Source: Streptomyces sp. NBC_00223 (GTDB taxonomy: Bacteria > Actinomycetota > Actinomycetes > Streptomycetales > Streptomycetaceae). Taken from it: DNA of 64,000 nucleotides. The stretch covers positions 4,201,501 through 4,265,500 of the forward strand of contig NZ_CP108109.1 in the NCBI RefSeq assembly GCF_036199905.1, in the 5' to 3' direction. Below are positions 8,553 through 17,412 of this stretch, piece after piece. The translations under genes were made by a program, and so were the position numbers. Under the pieces are notes generated by a model. That model made no database searches and was not told the origin of the DNA. It saw nothing but the letters and a program-made list of their open reading frames with translations. The stretch's first letter is position 1; every line of letters starts with the position of its first letter.

Positions 8553-10055
8553 TCAGCGGTCCCCGCCGGCCCCCGGAGGGCCGACCCGGGTCGCCCGCGC
8601 CCGCTCGCGAGGAGCCGGTACGCGCCCGCGCAGCGCGTCCCCGGTCCGGGGATGCAGCCGCGCCGCCCCCGCCACGGCCGCCAGCGCGGCGAGCGCGAGC
8701 AGGCAGAAGGCGACCCCGTACGACAGCGCCGCCGATGTACGGCCCAGGAGTCCGTCGGCGATCGGGCCGCCGAGCCGCAGCGCCACCGTGGCCGCCGCGA
8801 TGCCCAGGCCCGCTGCCATCTGGTTCGCCGTGGCGTTGAGCGTATTGGCGTCCCGCATCCGCTCCTGCGGGATGTCCGCGAAGGCGAGCGTCGAGTATCC
8901 GGTCAGACCGAGCGACCGGGCGGCGCCGCTCACCACCGCGATGGCGCCGATCAGCCAGAGCGGTGTGCCAGCGGTCAGAAAGGCGCAGCAGACCATCGAC
9001 CCGGCCAGCGCCACGCCCGAGACCACCAGCAGCGGCCGGTAGCCGAACCGGCCGAAGAGATAGGTGGTGGCCGGTTTGATCCCGATGTTGCCGACGAAGA
9101 CGAAGAGCACCAGCGACCCCGACCTGACCGCGCTCCAGCCGAACACCTCCTGGAAGAGCAGCGGCAGCAGGAAGGGCACCGACCCGACCGCGACCCAGAA
9201 CGCCGAACCGCCCGACACCGACGCCCGGAAGGACTGCGTCCGCAGCGTCCCCAGGTCGATCAACGGATCACCGGCACGCAGCAGATGACGGACCGCCAGC
9301 GCGAGCAGCAGCACCGAGGCGGCGCCGAAGGCCGTGGGCGCGGCCCACGAGCCGCCCGTCCCCGACAGCAGATGGCCGGTGTACGTGAGCGCGCCAAGCC
9401 CGGCCGACGTCCACACCACCCCGAGCCAGTCCAGCTTCGTCACCTCGGCCGCGGGCCCGCCCTCGATCAGCCGCCAGGCGACGGCGAAGGCCAGGATCCC
9501 CAGCGGGATGTTGATCAGAAAGAGCCAACGCCAGCTCGCGTAGGTGGTGATGACACCGCCGAGCAGCGGCGCGATCACGGGTGCGAGCAGCGCGGGCCAC
9601 ACGATGTACGACACGATCCGCGGCAGGTCCGGCTTGGCCACCCCGGACATCGCCACCAGCCGTCCGACCGGGACCATCATCGCCCCGCCCGCGCCCTGCA
9701 CCACCCGCAGCGCGACCAGGACGCCGAGGTCGGACGCGGCCGCGCAGGCCAGGGACGCGAGGGTGAACAGCGCGATCGCCGCCAGGAAGACCCGCCGGGC
9801 GCCGAAGCGCGCGGTGAGCCAGCCGCTCAGCGGTATCAGTACGGCGAGCGTCAGCAGATACGCCGTGATGACCAGGCCGATCGCGGTCGCGGACACCCCC
9901 AGTGAGGCGCCGATCCGCGGGGCGGCCGTGGACACGATGGTGCCGTCCAGGTTCTCCATGAAGAAGCAGCCCGCGACCAGGAGCGCGATACCGCGCTTCC
10001 GGGGGCTGATCCGATGCAGGTTGTCGATCACCCGTCCAGACTGCGGGCCGACCAC
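8553..10055 (-). CDS. DHA2-type MFS drug exporter
   Basis: About 500 residues with 12-14 predicted hydrophobic helices. The N-terminal signature MENLDGTIVSTAAPRIGASL and the loop SGWLTARFGARRVF are typical of the EmrB/QacA (DHA2) proton-coupled exporters, and the antiporter-type motif C region (LLAPVIAPLLGGVI) is present. It should expel cationic or hydrophobic compounds. The start is uncertain: GTGs at 10055 and 10031 and the ATG of MENLDG are candidates. It is divergent from a LysR gene at 10127 with a good LysR box between them, so that regulator probably controls it. The substrate cannot be predicted. Confidence 0.88.
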   Translation of the reverse strand: MVGPQSGRVIDNLHRISPRKRGIALLVAGCFFMENLDGTIVSTAAPRIGASLGVSATAIGLVITAYLLTLAVLIPLSGWLTARFGARRVFLAAIALFTLASLACAAASDLGVLVALRVVQGAGGAMMVPVGRLVAMSGVAKPDLPRIVSYIVWPALLAPVIAPLLGGVITTYASWRWLFLINIPLGILAFAVAWRLIEGGPAAEVTKLDWLGVVWTSAGLGALTYTGHLLSGTGGSWAAPTAFGAASVLLLALAVRHLLRAGDPLIDLGTLRTQSFRASVSGGSAFWVAVGSVPFLLPLLFQEVFGWSAVRSGSLVLFVFVGNIGIKPATTYLFGRFGYRPLLVVSGVALAGSMVCCAFLTAGTPLWLIGAIAVVSGAARSLGLTGYSTLAFADIPQERMRDANTLNATANQMAAGLGIAAATVALRLGGPIADGLLGRTSAALSYGVAFCLLALAALAAVAGAARLHPRTGDALRGRVPAPRERARATRVGPPGAGGDR

Positions 10056-10089
10056 CTTTGATCACAAGGTCCTGGTTGTCAAGTGACCC

Positions 10090-10104
10090 TTGCGTCGAAC
10101 GCAA
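10090..10104. promoter_or_regulatory. LysR-type box between MFS and lysR genes
   Basis: TTGCGT-CGA-ACGCAA is a perfect 15-bp inverted repeat containing the T-N11-A pattern of LysR sites, placed 23 bases before the LysR start. A second candidate, ACAA-N8-TTGT, lies about 20 bases to its left. Both fit autoregulation and control of the divergent exporter. Confidence 0.55.
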
Positions 10105-10126
10105 CGATGGATGCCACACTGGAGGA

Positions 10127-11089
10127 ATGCTCCTGCCGGACATGAACCTGCTGCCCGCCCTCGACGCCCTTCTGCGCGAAGGCGGAGTGACCGGGGCCGC
10201 GACCGTCATGAACGTCTCCCCGTCCGCGATGAGCCGCACCCTGGCCCGGCTGCGCCGCGTCGTGGGCGACCCGCTGCTCGTACCGTCCGGCCGCGGGCTG
10301 ACCCTCACCCCGCGCGCGCTTGAGCTGCGCCCCCAGGTCGAGGCCGCGCTCGCCCAGGCGCTCGCCGCGCTCCGGCCACCCCCGCCCGTCGACATCGCCG
10401 ACCTCCGGCGGGACTTCACCCTCCGTACGAACGACGGGGTGGCGGTCGTCCTCGGCCCGGAACTCACCGCGCGCGTCGCCCGCGAGGCCCCCGGCGTCCG
10501 GCTGCGCATCCTTCCCGAGGGAGACGAGAACCCCGCCGACCTGCGGGACCGGGTCGACCTCGACCTCGGCGCGCTGCCCGAACTCCCGCCGGACGTCCGC
10601 AGCATGTTCCTCTACGAGCACCAGTACGTGGCCGTCGTACGGTCGGACGCGCCCGTACGGTCGTCGGACCTTCGGCACGGCGCCGCGCCGCGCCTTCCCC
10701 TCACCCTGGAACGCTTCGCCGCGCTCCCCCACATCACGGCCTCCCGCCGGGGCCGCACCCACAGCGTCGTGGACGACCGGCTGCGTGAACTCGGGCTGAG
10801 CCGCCATGTGCTGGCCACCGTCCCGACCTTCAGCGCTGCCTGCTTCCTCGCGCTGGAATCGGCGGCGCTCGCCATCGTGCCCTCGGCCTTCGCGGACCGA
10901 GCCGCCCGGGTGATGCCGCTGACCGTGCACGACATCCCGCTGCGGCTGCCGCCCATGGAACTCGCCATGGCCTGGCACCTGCGGCACGACACCGACCCGG
11001 CGCACCGCTGGCTGCGCGACACTCTGGCGGGGATCACCCGGGCGGTGAACGGCGAAGGGAGCACCGGCCCGCGCGTTCAGCCGGAGTAG
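10127..11089 (+). CDS. LysR-family regulator of the divergent MFS gene
   Basis: A 320-residue LysR protein. The winged HTH at residues 6-65 reads LLPALDALLREGGVTGAA, then SPSAMSRTLARLRRVVGDPL; the remainder is the periplasmic-binding-like effector domain. The ATG at 10127 lies directly after GGAGGA, too close for that to be its own ribosome site; the ATG at 10142 is 16 bases from it. I kept 10127 because MLLPDMNLL is the usual beginning. It is divergent from an MFS exporter and probably senses its substrate. The quinone oxidoreductase starts ten bases after its stop and may be co-transcribed. Confidence 0.88.
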   Translation: MLLPDMNLLPALDALLREGGVTGAATVMNVSPSAMSRTLARLRRVVGDPLLVPSGRGLTLTPRALELRPQVEAALAQALAALRPPPPVDIADLRRDFTLRTNDGVAVVLGPELTARVAREAPGVRLRILPEGDENPADLRDRVDLDLGALPELPPDVRSMFLYEHQYVAVVRSDAPVRSSDLRHGAAPRLPLTLERFAALPHITASRRGRTHSVVDDRLRELGLSRHVLATVPTFSAACFLALESAALAIVPSAFADRAARVMPLTVHDIPLRLPPMELAMAWHLRHDTDPAHRWLRDTLAGITRAVNGEGSTGPRVQPE

Positions 11090-11099
11090 CCTCGCCTGC

Positions 11100-12056
11100 A
11101 TGTACGCGATCACGATTCCCCGGCCCGGCGGACCGGAGGCGCTGACCTGGGCAGAGGTACCCGATCCGGTGGCGGGCGACGGCGAAGTCGTCGTGGATGT
11201 GGCGGCGACGGCCGTGAACCGGGCTGACCTCCTCCAGCGCCAGGGCTTCTACGCGCCACCGCCCGGCGCCTCCCCCTACCCCGGCCTCGAATGTTCGGGG
11301 CGGATCGCCGAGGTCGGACCCGGTGTGACCGGGTGGTCGGTCGGCGACGAGGTGTGCGCCCTGCTCGCGGGCGGCGGCTACGCCCAGAAGGTGGCCGTCC
11401 CCATCGGCCAACTCCTGCCCGTCCCCAAGGGCGTCGACCTGGTCACGGCCGCGGCGCTGCCGGAGGTGACGGCCACCGTCTGGTCCAATGTGTTCATGGT
11501 CGCCCATCTGCGGCCGGGCGAGACGCTGCTGGTGCACGGCGGGTCCAGCGGTATCGGCACCATGGCGATCCAGCTCGGCAAGGCGGTCGGCGCGAAGGTC
11601 GCGGTCACGGCCGGCACCGCGGACAAGCTCGCCGCCTGCCGGGAGTTGGGCGCGGACATCCTCGTCAACTACCGCGAAGAGGACTTCACCGAGGCCGTCA
11701 CCCCCGATGTCATCCTCGACATCATGGGTGCGAAGTACCTCCAGCGGAACGTGGACGCGCTCGCCGTCAACGGCCGGCTCGTCGTCATCGGCCTCCAGGG
11801 CGGCGTCAAGGGCGAACTCAACCTCGGCACCCTGCTGGCCAAGCGCGCCGCCCTGGTCGCGACCTCCCTGCGCCCCCGTCCGCCCGCCGAGAAGGCCACG
11901 ATCGTGGGCGCGGTGCGCGAGCACGTCTGGCCGCTGATCGAGGCGGGTACGGTCCGCCCGGTCGTGGACCGCGCGCTGCCGCTCGCGGAAGCGGCCGAGG
12001 CCCACCGGATCGTGGACGCGAGCACACACATCGGAAAGGTGCTGCTCACGGTCTGA
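11100..12056 (+). CDS. NAD(P)H:quinone oxidoreductase (zinc-less MDR)
   Basis: This 318-residue medium-chain reductase matches the quinone oxidoreductase (PIG3/QOR) group. The N-terminal GroES-like domain (RADLLQRQGFYAPPPGASPY) lacks the zinc ligands of alcohol dehydrogenases. The Rossmann motif HGGSSGIGTMAIQLG starts near residue 142 and the NADPH-preferring pattern follows (TAGTADKLAACRELGAD). It probably reduces quinones or related enones in the cytosol. It is ten bases downstream of the LysR gene in the same direction, so the regulator may control its expression as well as the exporter. Confidence 0.9.
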   Translation: MYAITIPRPGGPEALTWAEVPDPVAGDGEVVVDVAATAVNRADLLQRQGFYAPPPGASPYPGLECSGRIAEVGPGVTGWSVGDEVCALLAGGGYAQKVAVPIGQLLPVPKGVDLVTAAALPEVTATVWSNVFMVAHLRPGETLLVHGGSSGIGTMAIQLGKAVGAKVAVTAGTADKLAACRELGADILVNYREEDFTEAVTPDVILDIMGAKYLQRNVDALAVNGRLVVIGLQGGVKGELNLGTLLAKRAALVATSLRPRPPAEKATIVGAVREHVWPLIEAGTVRPVVDRALPLAEAAEAHRIVDASTHIGKVLLTV

Positions 12057-12102
12057 TCATCCGACCGGGAGCCGCCCCCGCTCCGCCTGCCCGCCGCCCG
12101 CG

Positions 12103-12972
12103 ATGCCGGAAACATCGCCGCGTGTGACGCTGAGGACACTCAGGGTTCGGCGGGAGGCGGCGGACGTGCGGTGTGCGGCGGCGGGCAGGCGGCGAAGCGC
12201 CCTGCGGGCTGCGGTCACGACGGCGGCGGTACGCGTCGGCGCACCCGCGCTCGTCGCGGGCGCGCTGCTCGCGGCGGGCGTCCCGTCGGGGGCCGCCGGG
12301 CTGCCGCCCCCGTCGCCCGGTGCCTCGCAGGCCCCCACGCCGACCGTGCCCGTGCCCGACCCGCCGGTCGGCCGGCCCCCTTCCCCGACAGGTCCGTCCC
12401 CGACCCCCTCCCCGGCCGCGCACGATCCGGCCGGCTCGGTGGCGCCATCCGTTCCGCCGGTCGGCACGGTCCCCCTCACCCCGACGGCGACGCCCCCGGC
12501 CGCCGCGCCCGTCCCCGGCCCGCCGCCCACCGGGACCGCGAGCCCGAGTGCCGTTCCCTCCGCGCCCCCGCCCGCTCCCCCGACGCATGCCCCAAGGCCC
12601 CCGCGCCCGCCCCACCCGGCGGGCCCGCTGACGCCGCCACGGCCGTCCGGCCCCCCGACGTCCGGGGCCCGCCCGCAGGCACCGCCGTACGGCTGGGGCT
12701 ACGAGCAGGGCTACGGCCGGACGAGCAGCCCGAGCACGACGGACCGGACGGATCTGGCGCCCTCGCTCGTACCGGCCGCCGTCAGCCCCACCTCCGCCCC
12801 GGCGGAGGCTCCCGACGGTGCGGCCGAGCAGGTCCGGCAGCGGGACGACGCGCCGTCGGACCGGACGGACGGTCCCGCCCGGCGGGTGATGCGGGTGCTG
12901 CTGATCGGCGCCGGGCTGCTGCTGGTCGGGCTGGGCCTGGGGTTCCTGGCGCTGAGACTGCGGCGGACATGA
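12103..12972 (+). CDS. Pro-rich exported membrane-anchored protein
   Basis: I do not recognise a family. The 289-residue product has an Arg-rich N-terminus and a hydrophobic signal region (VGAPALVAGALLAAGVPSGA, about residues 46-65), about 190 residues dominated by Pro, Ala, Thr and Ser, and a C-terminal transmembrane helix (LLIGAGLLLVGLGLGFLAL) followed by RLRRT. This is the plan of a wall-spanning stalk anchored by its C-terminus, with the positive tail inside. The middle section is low-complexity and may be glycosylated. It lies alone between the oxidoreductase and the proteasome activator. Confidence 0.7.
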   Translation: MPETSPRVTLRTLRVRREAADVRCAAAGRRRSALRAAVTTAAVRVGAPALVAGALLAAGVPSGAAGLPPPSPGASQAPTPTVPVPDPPVGRPPSPTGPSPTPSPAAHDPAGSVAPSVPPVGTVPLTPTATPPAAAPVPGPPPTGTASPSAVPSAPPPAPPTHAPRPPRPPHPAGPLTPPRPSGPPTSGARPQAPPYGWGYEQGYGRTSSPSTTDRTDLAPSLVPAAVSPTSAPAEAPDGAAEQVRQRDDAPSDRTDGPARRVMRVLLIGAGLLLVGLGLGFLALRLRRT

Positions 12973-13119
12973 CCGGCGGGGCCGTGGGTACGCGCCCGGC
13001 CGGAGGGCGCCCACGGATCGCCCGGCCCACGGCCTTCGTTCGTACGCTCACCTGACGAGGGATGCTCCGGGGGCAGGCGGCCGGGCGCTCGCCCGGTGCG
13101 GGACAATGGAGGTATGGAG

Positions 13120-13671
13120 ATGCCGATGAACGAACGGTCGCCGGAGAACGCGCAGAATCCGCAGGTCCTGGTCGTCGGGCCCGACGGTATGGCGCTGGGC
13201 GGCGCACCCGCGGGTGAGGGGGAGGAGCGCCGTGAGATCCCGGTGACGGAGATGGTCGAGCAGCCGGCCAAGGTCATGCGGATCGGCAGCATGATCAAGC
13301 AGCTCCTGGAGGAAGTGCGGGCGGCTCCTCTCGACGAGGCCAGCCGGGTGCGGCTCAAGGAGATCCACGCCAGCTCGGTGAAGGAGCTGGAGGCCGGGCT
13401 CGCGCCGGAGCTGGTGGAGGAGCTGGACCGGCTGTCGCTGCCGTTCACCGACGACAGCGTGCCCAGCGAGGCCGAGCTGCGGATCGCCCAGGCCCAGCTG
13501 GTGGGCTGGCTGGAGGGTCTTTTCCACGGCATCCAGACCGCGCTGTTCGCCCAGCAGATGGCGGCCCGCGCCCAGCTGGAGCAGATGCGCCGCGCCCTTC
13601 CGCCGGGCGTCGGCGGCCACGACGACGAGCAGCACCCCCACCAGGGCGCGCACTCGGGCCCGTACCTCTAG
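13120..13671 (+). CDS. bpa: Bacterial proteasome activator (Bpa/PafE family)
   Basis: This protein, 183 residues from the chosen start, matches the ATP-independent proteasome activator of actinobacteria, which forms a dodecameric ring on the 20S core. The conserved helical core runs from VTEMVEQPAKVMRIGSMI through ELRIAQAQLVGWLEGLFHGI. The C-terminus is GPYL; the mycobacterial docking tail is GQYL, so the Tyr-Leu end that inserts into the alpha ring is kept. GGAGGT sits immediately before the ATG at 13114, which is too close; the ATG at 13120 has correct spacing and was chosen. No proteasome genes are in the window. Confidence 0.87.
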   Translation: MPMNERSPENAQNPQVLVVGPDGMALGGAPAGEGEERREIPVTEMVEQPAKVMRIGSMIKQLLEEVRAAPLDEASRVRLKEIHASSVKELEAGLAPELVEELDRLSLPFTDDSVPSEAELRIAQAQLVGWLEGLFHGIQTALFAQQMAARAQLEQMRRALPPGVGGHDDEQHPHQGAHSGPYL

Positions 13672-13711
13672 CGGGCCCCGCGCGGCCGGGCGCCGCGCGT
13701 CCCCGCACCAG

Positions 13712-13742
13712 CGCGCCCCCGCCGGGAAACGGCGGGGGCGCG
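13712..13742. terminator. Stem-loop terminator between bpa and the kinase
   Basis: A perfect 13-bp GC stem (13712-13724 with 13730-13742) closes a five-base GGAAA loop, 40 bases after bpa and 47 before the end of the convergent kinase gene. There is no T run, which is common in Streptomyces. Confidence 0.7.
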
Positions 13743-13788
13743 GGTGTCGGTACGGGAGATGCGGGAGGTGCGGGACGCGGTCGGGACG

Positions 13789-15525
13789 TCAGCTGGCGCC
13801 CTTGCCCGTGGAGACCGAGATCTGGATCTCGCCGTCCGTCTTCGGGTTGTAGTCGTCCAGGTACTTCGGCGACTGCGACACGACCGCGCCCTTGCCCCAC
13901 TGCTGCTCGTCCACGTAGTTGATGTGGTAACTCCAGTGGGCGGCCTTGACGCAGGCGACCACCGAGTCGACGTAGAGGAACTGGAAGTTCGGCATCGTCA
14001 CGATGTCGGGCTTGCCGGGGTTGATCAGGTCGTTGTGGGAGTTCGTGCACTTCTCCGGGTCGATGGTCCGGCTCTGGTCGCCCTTGACGACCTCGTCCGT
14101 GGCCTCCGCCTGGCTCGGGGTGGTCGCCGTGGTGGCGGCCGTGGTGACCGGCGGTGTGCTCTCGCCCGGGTCCGCGCTGTCGTCCGAGCCGCCCCGGGTC
14201 ATGGCGACGATGACCACGACGATCACCGCGATGGCCGCCACCGCGACCGTGGCGCCGATGGCGACGGTGGCGTTGGAGGACCTGCCACCGCGCCCGCCGG
14301 GCCCGCCCGGCCCTCCGACGCCGACCGGCCGCCGCTGTTGCGGCGGCACGGAGCCGGGACCGGGCTGCGGCGCCATGTACGCGGGGTTCGGCGGCGGTGT
14401 CGTGCCGTACGCGGAGTTGGGCGGCGGTGTCTGCGGGCCCTGCTGTGGATAGCCGTACGCCGACGGTATCGGGGTCGAGGGGCCGAAACCGCCCTGCTGC
14501 TGCGGCGGCGGCGCGTACGGCGTGTGGATCTGCGGCGGCGGGGTCCGCACCGGCCCCTGCGCGGGCGGGAAGACCGAGGCGGACACGGCCTCGCCCCGGC
14601 CGGTCGGCGCGGGACCGCCGGATATCCGCGGCGGGGTGCCCGCCTGCGTGGCCGCGAGCACCCGGTCGGTCTCGTCGTGCATCGCGTCGGCCGTCGGGAA
14701 GCGCTCGGCCGGGTTCTTCCGCAGCGCGCGGGCGACCAGCGCGTCCACGGCCGGACTCAGCGCCCGGTTGAAGGCGGACGGCGCCGGCGGGATCTCCTGC
14801 ACATGCTGGTACGCCATCGCCAGCGGTGAGTCCGCGTCGAACGGCAGCCGCCCGGTGAGGAGTTCGAAGAGCAGACAGCCGACCGAGTACAGATCGGACC
14901 GCTCGTCCACCCCGCGGCCAAGCGCCTGTTCGGGGGACAGATACTGCGGGGTGCCGACCACCATGCCGGTCTGCGTCATCGAGGTCACCCCCGACTGCAT
15001 GGCCCGCGCGATGCCGAAGTCCATGACCTTGACCACGCCGCGCTTGGTGATCATCACATTGCCGGGCTTGATGTCCCGGTGCACCAGGCCCATTTCATGG
15101 CTGACGGCGAGCGCGGCCAGTACGTCGCCGGTGATCCGCAGCGCCTTGTCGGCGGGCATCGCCCCGAGCCGGGCGATGTCCGCGGCGAGCACGTCACCGA
15201 GCGGACTGCCCTCGACGTACTCCATGACGATGTACGGCACATGGTGGCCGTCGATCGTGTCCTCTCCGGAGTCGAAGACGGAGACGATGTTGGTGTGGTT
15301 GAGCTTGGCGACGGACTGCGCCTCGCGGCGGAAGCGTTCGCGGAAGGACTGCTCGTTGCCGAGGTTGGTGTGCAGGGTCTTGACGGCCACCGGCCGGTCG
15401 AGCACGGTGTCGTGAGCCAGGTGCACCGACGCCATACCGCCCCGGCCGAGCAGGTCGCGCAGTACGTACCGCCCGCCGCCGACCGAGCGCCCCCCGTACT
15501 CGCCCTGCGTGGCGTCCCCGCTCAT
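13789..15525 (-). CDS. Membrane Ser/Thr protein kinase with degenerate PASTA domain
   Basis: A 578-residue PknB-type kinase. The kinase domain spans about residues 20-285 with GRGGMASV, the ATP-binding Lys49 (VAVKTL), HRDIKPGN, DFG (VMDFGIAR) and YLSPEQ. A Pro/Gln/Tyr-rich juxtamembrane region and a single transmembrane helix (about 420-440) follow. The external C-terminal domain (MPNFQFLYVDSVVACVKAA, then GAVVSQSPKYLDDY and EIQISVSTG) keeps the outline of one PASTA unit but is strongly diverged. It is divergent from a second kinase (286-bp gap). Muropeptide-type sensing is possible but unproven. Confidence 0.93.
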   Translation of the reverse strand: MSGDATQGEYGGRSVGGGRYVLRDLLGRGGMASVHLAHDTVLDRPVAVKTLHTNLGNEQSFRERFRREAQSVAKLNHTNIVSVFDSGEDTIDGHHVPYIVMEYVEGSPLGDVLAADIARLGAMPADKALRITGDVLAALAVSHEMGLVHRDIKPGNVMITKRGVVKVMDFGIARAMQSGVTSMTQTGMVVGTPQYLSPEQALGRGVDERSDLYSVGCLLFELLTGRLPFDADSPLAMAYQHVQEIPPAPSAFNRALSPAVDALVARALRKNPAERFPTADAMHDETDRVLAATQAGTPPRISGGPAPTGRGEAVSASVFPPAQGPVRTPPPQIHTPYAPPPQQQGGFGPSTPIPSAYGYPQQGPQTPPPNSAYGTTPPPNPAYMAPQPGPGSVPPQQRRPVGVGGPGGPGGRGGRSSNATVAIGATVAVAAIAVIVVVIVAMTRGGSDDSADPGESTPPVTTAATTATTPSQAEATDEVVKGDQSRTIDPEKCTNSHNDLINPGKPDIVTMPNFQFLYVDSVVACVKAAHWSYHINYVDEQQWGKGAVVSQSPKYLDDYNPKTDGEIQISVSTGKGAS

Positions 15526-15811
15526 CGGTACCGCTACCCCCTGGAAGTGCTATCGGGACACACTTGTCCCCGAGCCCGCCCGCCAAGTCTGGTCGATCGC
15601 ACCGGCACGTCAAGTTCGTTGACCATCTCGTCACCTGATGCGCATCGTCCGCGCACAAAGCCGGGACCGCTTGTCACAGCCTTGTTCCGGGCCGCCCCCG
15701 CCCGCTGGACCGGCCGGTACGGACGGCGAAAAGCGGTACGGTGGCGCACCAGGGCACACCTCCCGCGCCCGCACACGACGATGGACGAACGACGGCGAGG
15801 ACCGAGGACTG

Positions 15812-17359
15812 ATGGTCGACCCGAACGAGACGACCGCCGCCACCGGAGCGCCGGAGAGCTCCGGCCAGTGGGGTGTGGGCACCCTGGTCGGCGAAGGCCG
15901 TTACCGGCTCACCGGCAAGCTCGGCCGGGGCGGTATGGCCGAGGTGTTCGCCGCCGAGGACGTACGGCTCGGCCGGATCGTCGCGGTGAAGCTGCTGCGG
16001 ACGGATCTGGCGGAGGACCCGGTCTCCAAGGCCAGGTTCGCCCGCGAGGCACAGGCCGTCGCGGGCCTGAACCACCACGCGGTCGTCGCCGTCTACGACT
16101 CGGGCGAGGACCGTACGGCCACCGGTACCGTCCCCTACATCGTCATGGAGCTGGTCGAGGGCCACACCATCAAGGACCTGCTCACCGGGCCCACCCCGCC
16201 GCCGGTCGACCAGGCGCTGGTCATCGTCTCCGGGGTGCTGGAGGCGCTCGCCTACAGCCATGAGCACGGCATCGTGCACCGGGACATCAAGCCCGCCAAT
16301 GTGATCATCACTATGACCGGCGCGGTCAAGGTCATGGACTTCGGCATCGCCCGCGCCCTGCACGGCGCCGCGAGCACCATGACGCAGACCGGCATGGTCA
16401 TGGGCACCCCGCAGTATCTGTCGCCGGAGCAGGCGCTCGGCAAGACCGTCGACCACCGCAGCGATCTGTACGCGACCGGCTGTCTGCTCTACGAACTGCT
16501 CGCGCTGCGCCCGCCGTTCACCGGGGAGAGCCCGCTGTCGGTGGTCTACCAGCATGTCCAGGACGACCCGACGGTCCCCTCGCAGGCCAATGAGCGGGTG
16601 CCGCCGGAGCTGGACGGGATGGTGCTGCGGGCGCTGGCCAAGCAGCCCGAGGATCGTTTCCAGAACGCCGAGGAGATGCGGGCCGTCGTCGGCTACGCCC
16701 ACCAGGCGCTCACCCAGCAGGGCGGCTGGACCGGCGGCATGTGGAACACCGGCGCCGTCACCGCCGTCGCCCCCCGGACGCAGTACCCCACGAGGCCGAC
16801 CGTCGTCGCCCAGGGCGGCGCCCACAGCGGCAACACCGCGGAACTCGGCCCGCCGCTGCTCGCCGGCCTGTCCGGCGGCGGCCACGACGACGTGCACGGC
16901 TACGACGGGCGTCCCCCGTCCGGTGGCGGTGGCAACCCCTGGCTCAAGCCGGTGCTCTTCGCGATCGTCGCGATTGTCGTCATCGCCCTGGGCGTCTTTC
17001 TGGCGACCCGCGGCGACGGCGACGGCGGGGGCACGCCCTCGGACACCACCTCGCCGACAGCCACGCAGGAAACCGCCGGTCAGCCCGACGACGAGCCCAC
17101 CGGCGAGCCGACGGGCAACGGCGAGCTGAACACGAACCCGACGGGTATCGAGACGCGGACGGCCACCGAGACCCCCACCACGACGGCGCCGACCACCACC
17201 CCGCCGCCGTCGGCCACCACGACCCCGCCGACCAAGGCGCCGACGAGTCCGCCCACCACCGCGCCCACGACCCCGCCGGCCACCGACCCGACGATCCCGA
17301 CGGACCCGCCCACGGACCCGGCCGACGGCGGCGCCGACGGCGGCCCGGCGACCCCGTAG
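15812..17359 (+). CDS. Membrane Ser/Thr protein kinase with Thr/Pro stalk
   Basis: A 515-residue kinase paralogous to the divergent one. Catalytic motifs are GRGGMAEVF, Lys60 (VAVKLL), HRDIKPANVI, DFG (VMDFGIAR) and YLSPEQALGK. A transmembrane helix at about 380-400 (VLFAIVAIVVIALGVFLAT) leads to about 110 external residues made almost wholly of Thr, Pro, Asp and Gly, with no PASTA unit. The ATG at 15812 was chosen because the conserved N-terminus (GVGTLVGEGRYRL) follows soon after. Both kinases share one divergent promoter region and probably are co-regulated. Confidence 0.93.
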   Translation: MVDPNETTAATGAPESSGQWGVGTLVGEGRYRLTGKLGRGGMAEVFAAEDVRLGRIVAVKLLRTDLAEDPVSKARFAREAQAVAGLNHHAVVAVYDSGEDRTATGTVPYIVMELVEGHTIKDLLTGPTPPPVDQALVIVSGVLEALAYSHEHGIVHRDIKPANVIITMTGAVKVMDFGIARALHGAASTMTQTGMVMGTPQYLSPEQALGKTVDHRSDLYATGCLLYELLALRPPFTGESPLSVVYQHVQDDPTVPSQANERVPPELDGMVLRALAKQPEDRFQNAEEMRAVVGYAHQALTQQGGWTGGMWNTGAVTAVAPRTQYPTRPTVVAQGGAHSGNTAELGPPLLAGLSGGGHDDVHGYDGRPPSGGGGNPWLKPVLFAIVAIVVIALGVFLATRGDGDGGGTPSDTTSPTATQETAGQPDDEPTGEPTGNGELNTNPTGIETRTATETPTTTAPTTTPPPSATTTPPTKAPTSPPTTAPTTPPATDPTIPTDPPTDPADGGADGGPATP

Positions 17360-17380
17360 CCGCCGTACACGATCCCTGAC

Positions 17381-17410
17381 CGCCCGGCTGAGGACGCCTT
17401 CAGCCGGGCG
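17381..17410. terminator. Bidirectional terminator
   Basis: CGCCCGGCTGA (17381-17391) pairs perfectly with TCAGCCGGGCG (17400-17410) across an eight-base loop, between two convergent genes. TTCTAG follows on the plus strand. It should serve both the kinase and the phosphotransferase gene, whose stop codon it nearly touches. Confidence 0.8.
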
Positions 17411-17412
17411 TT

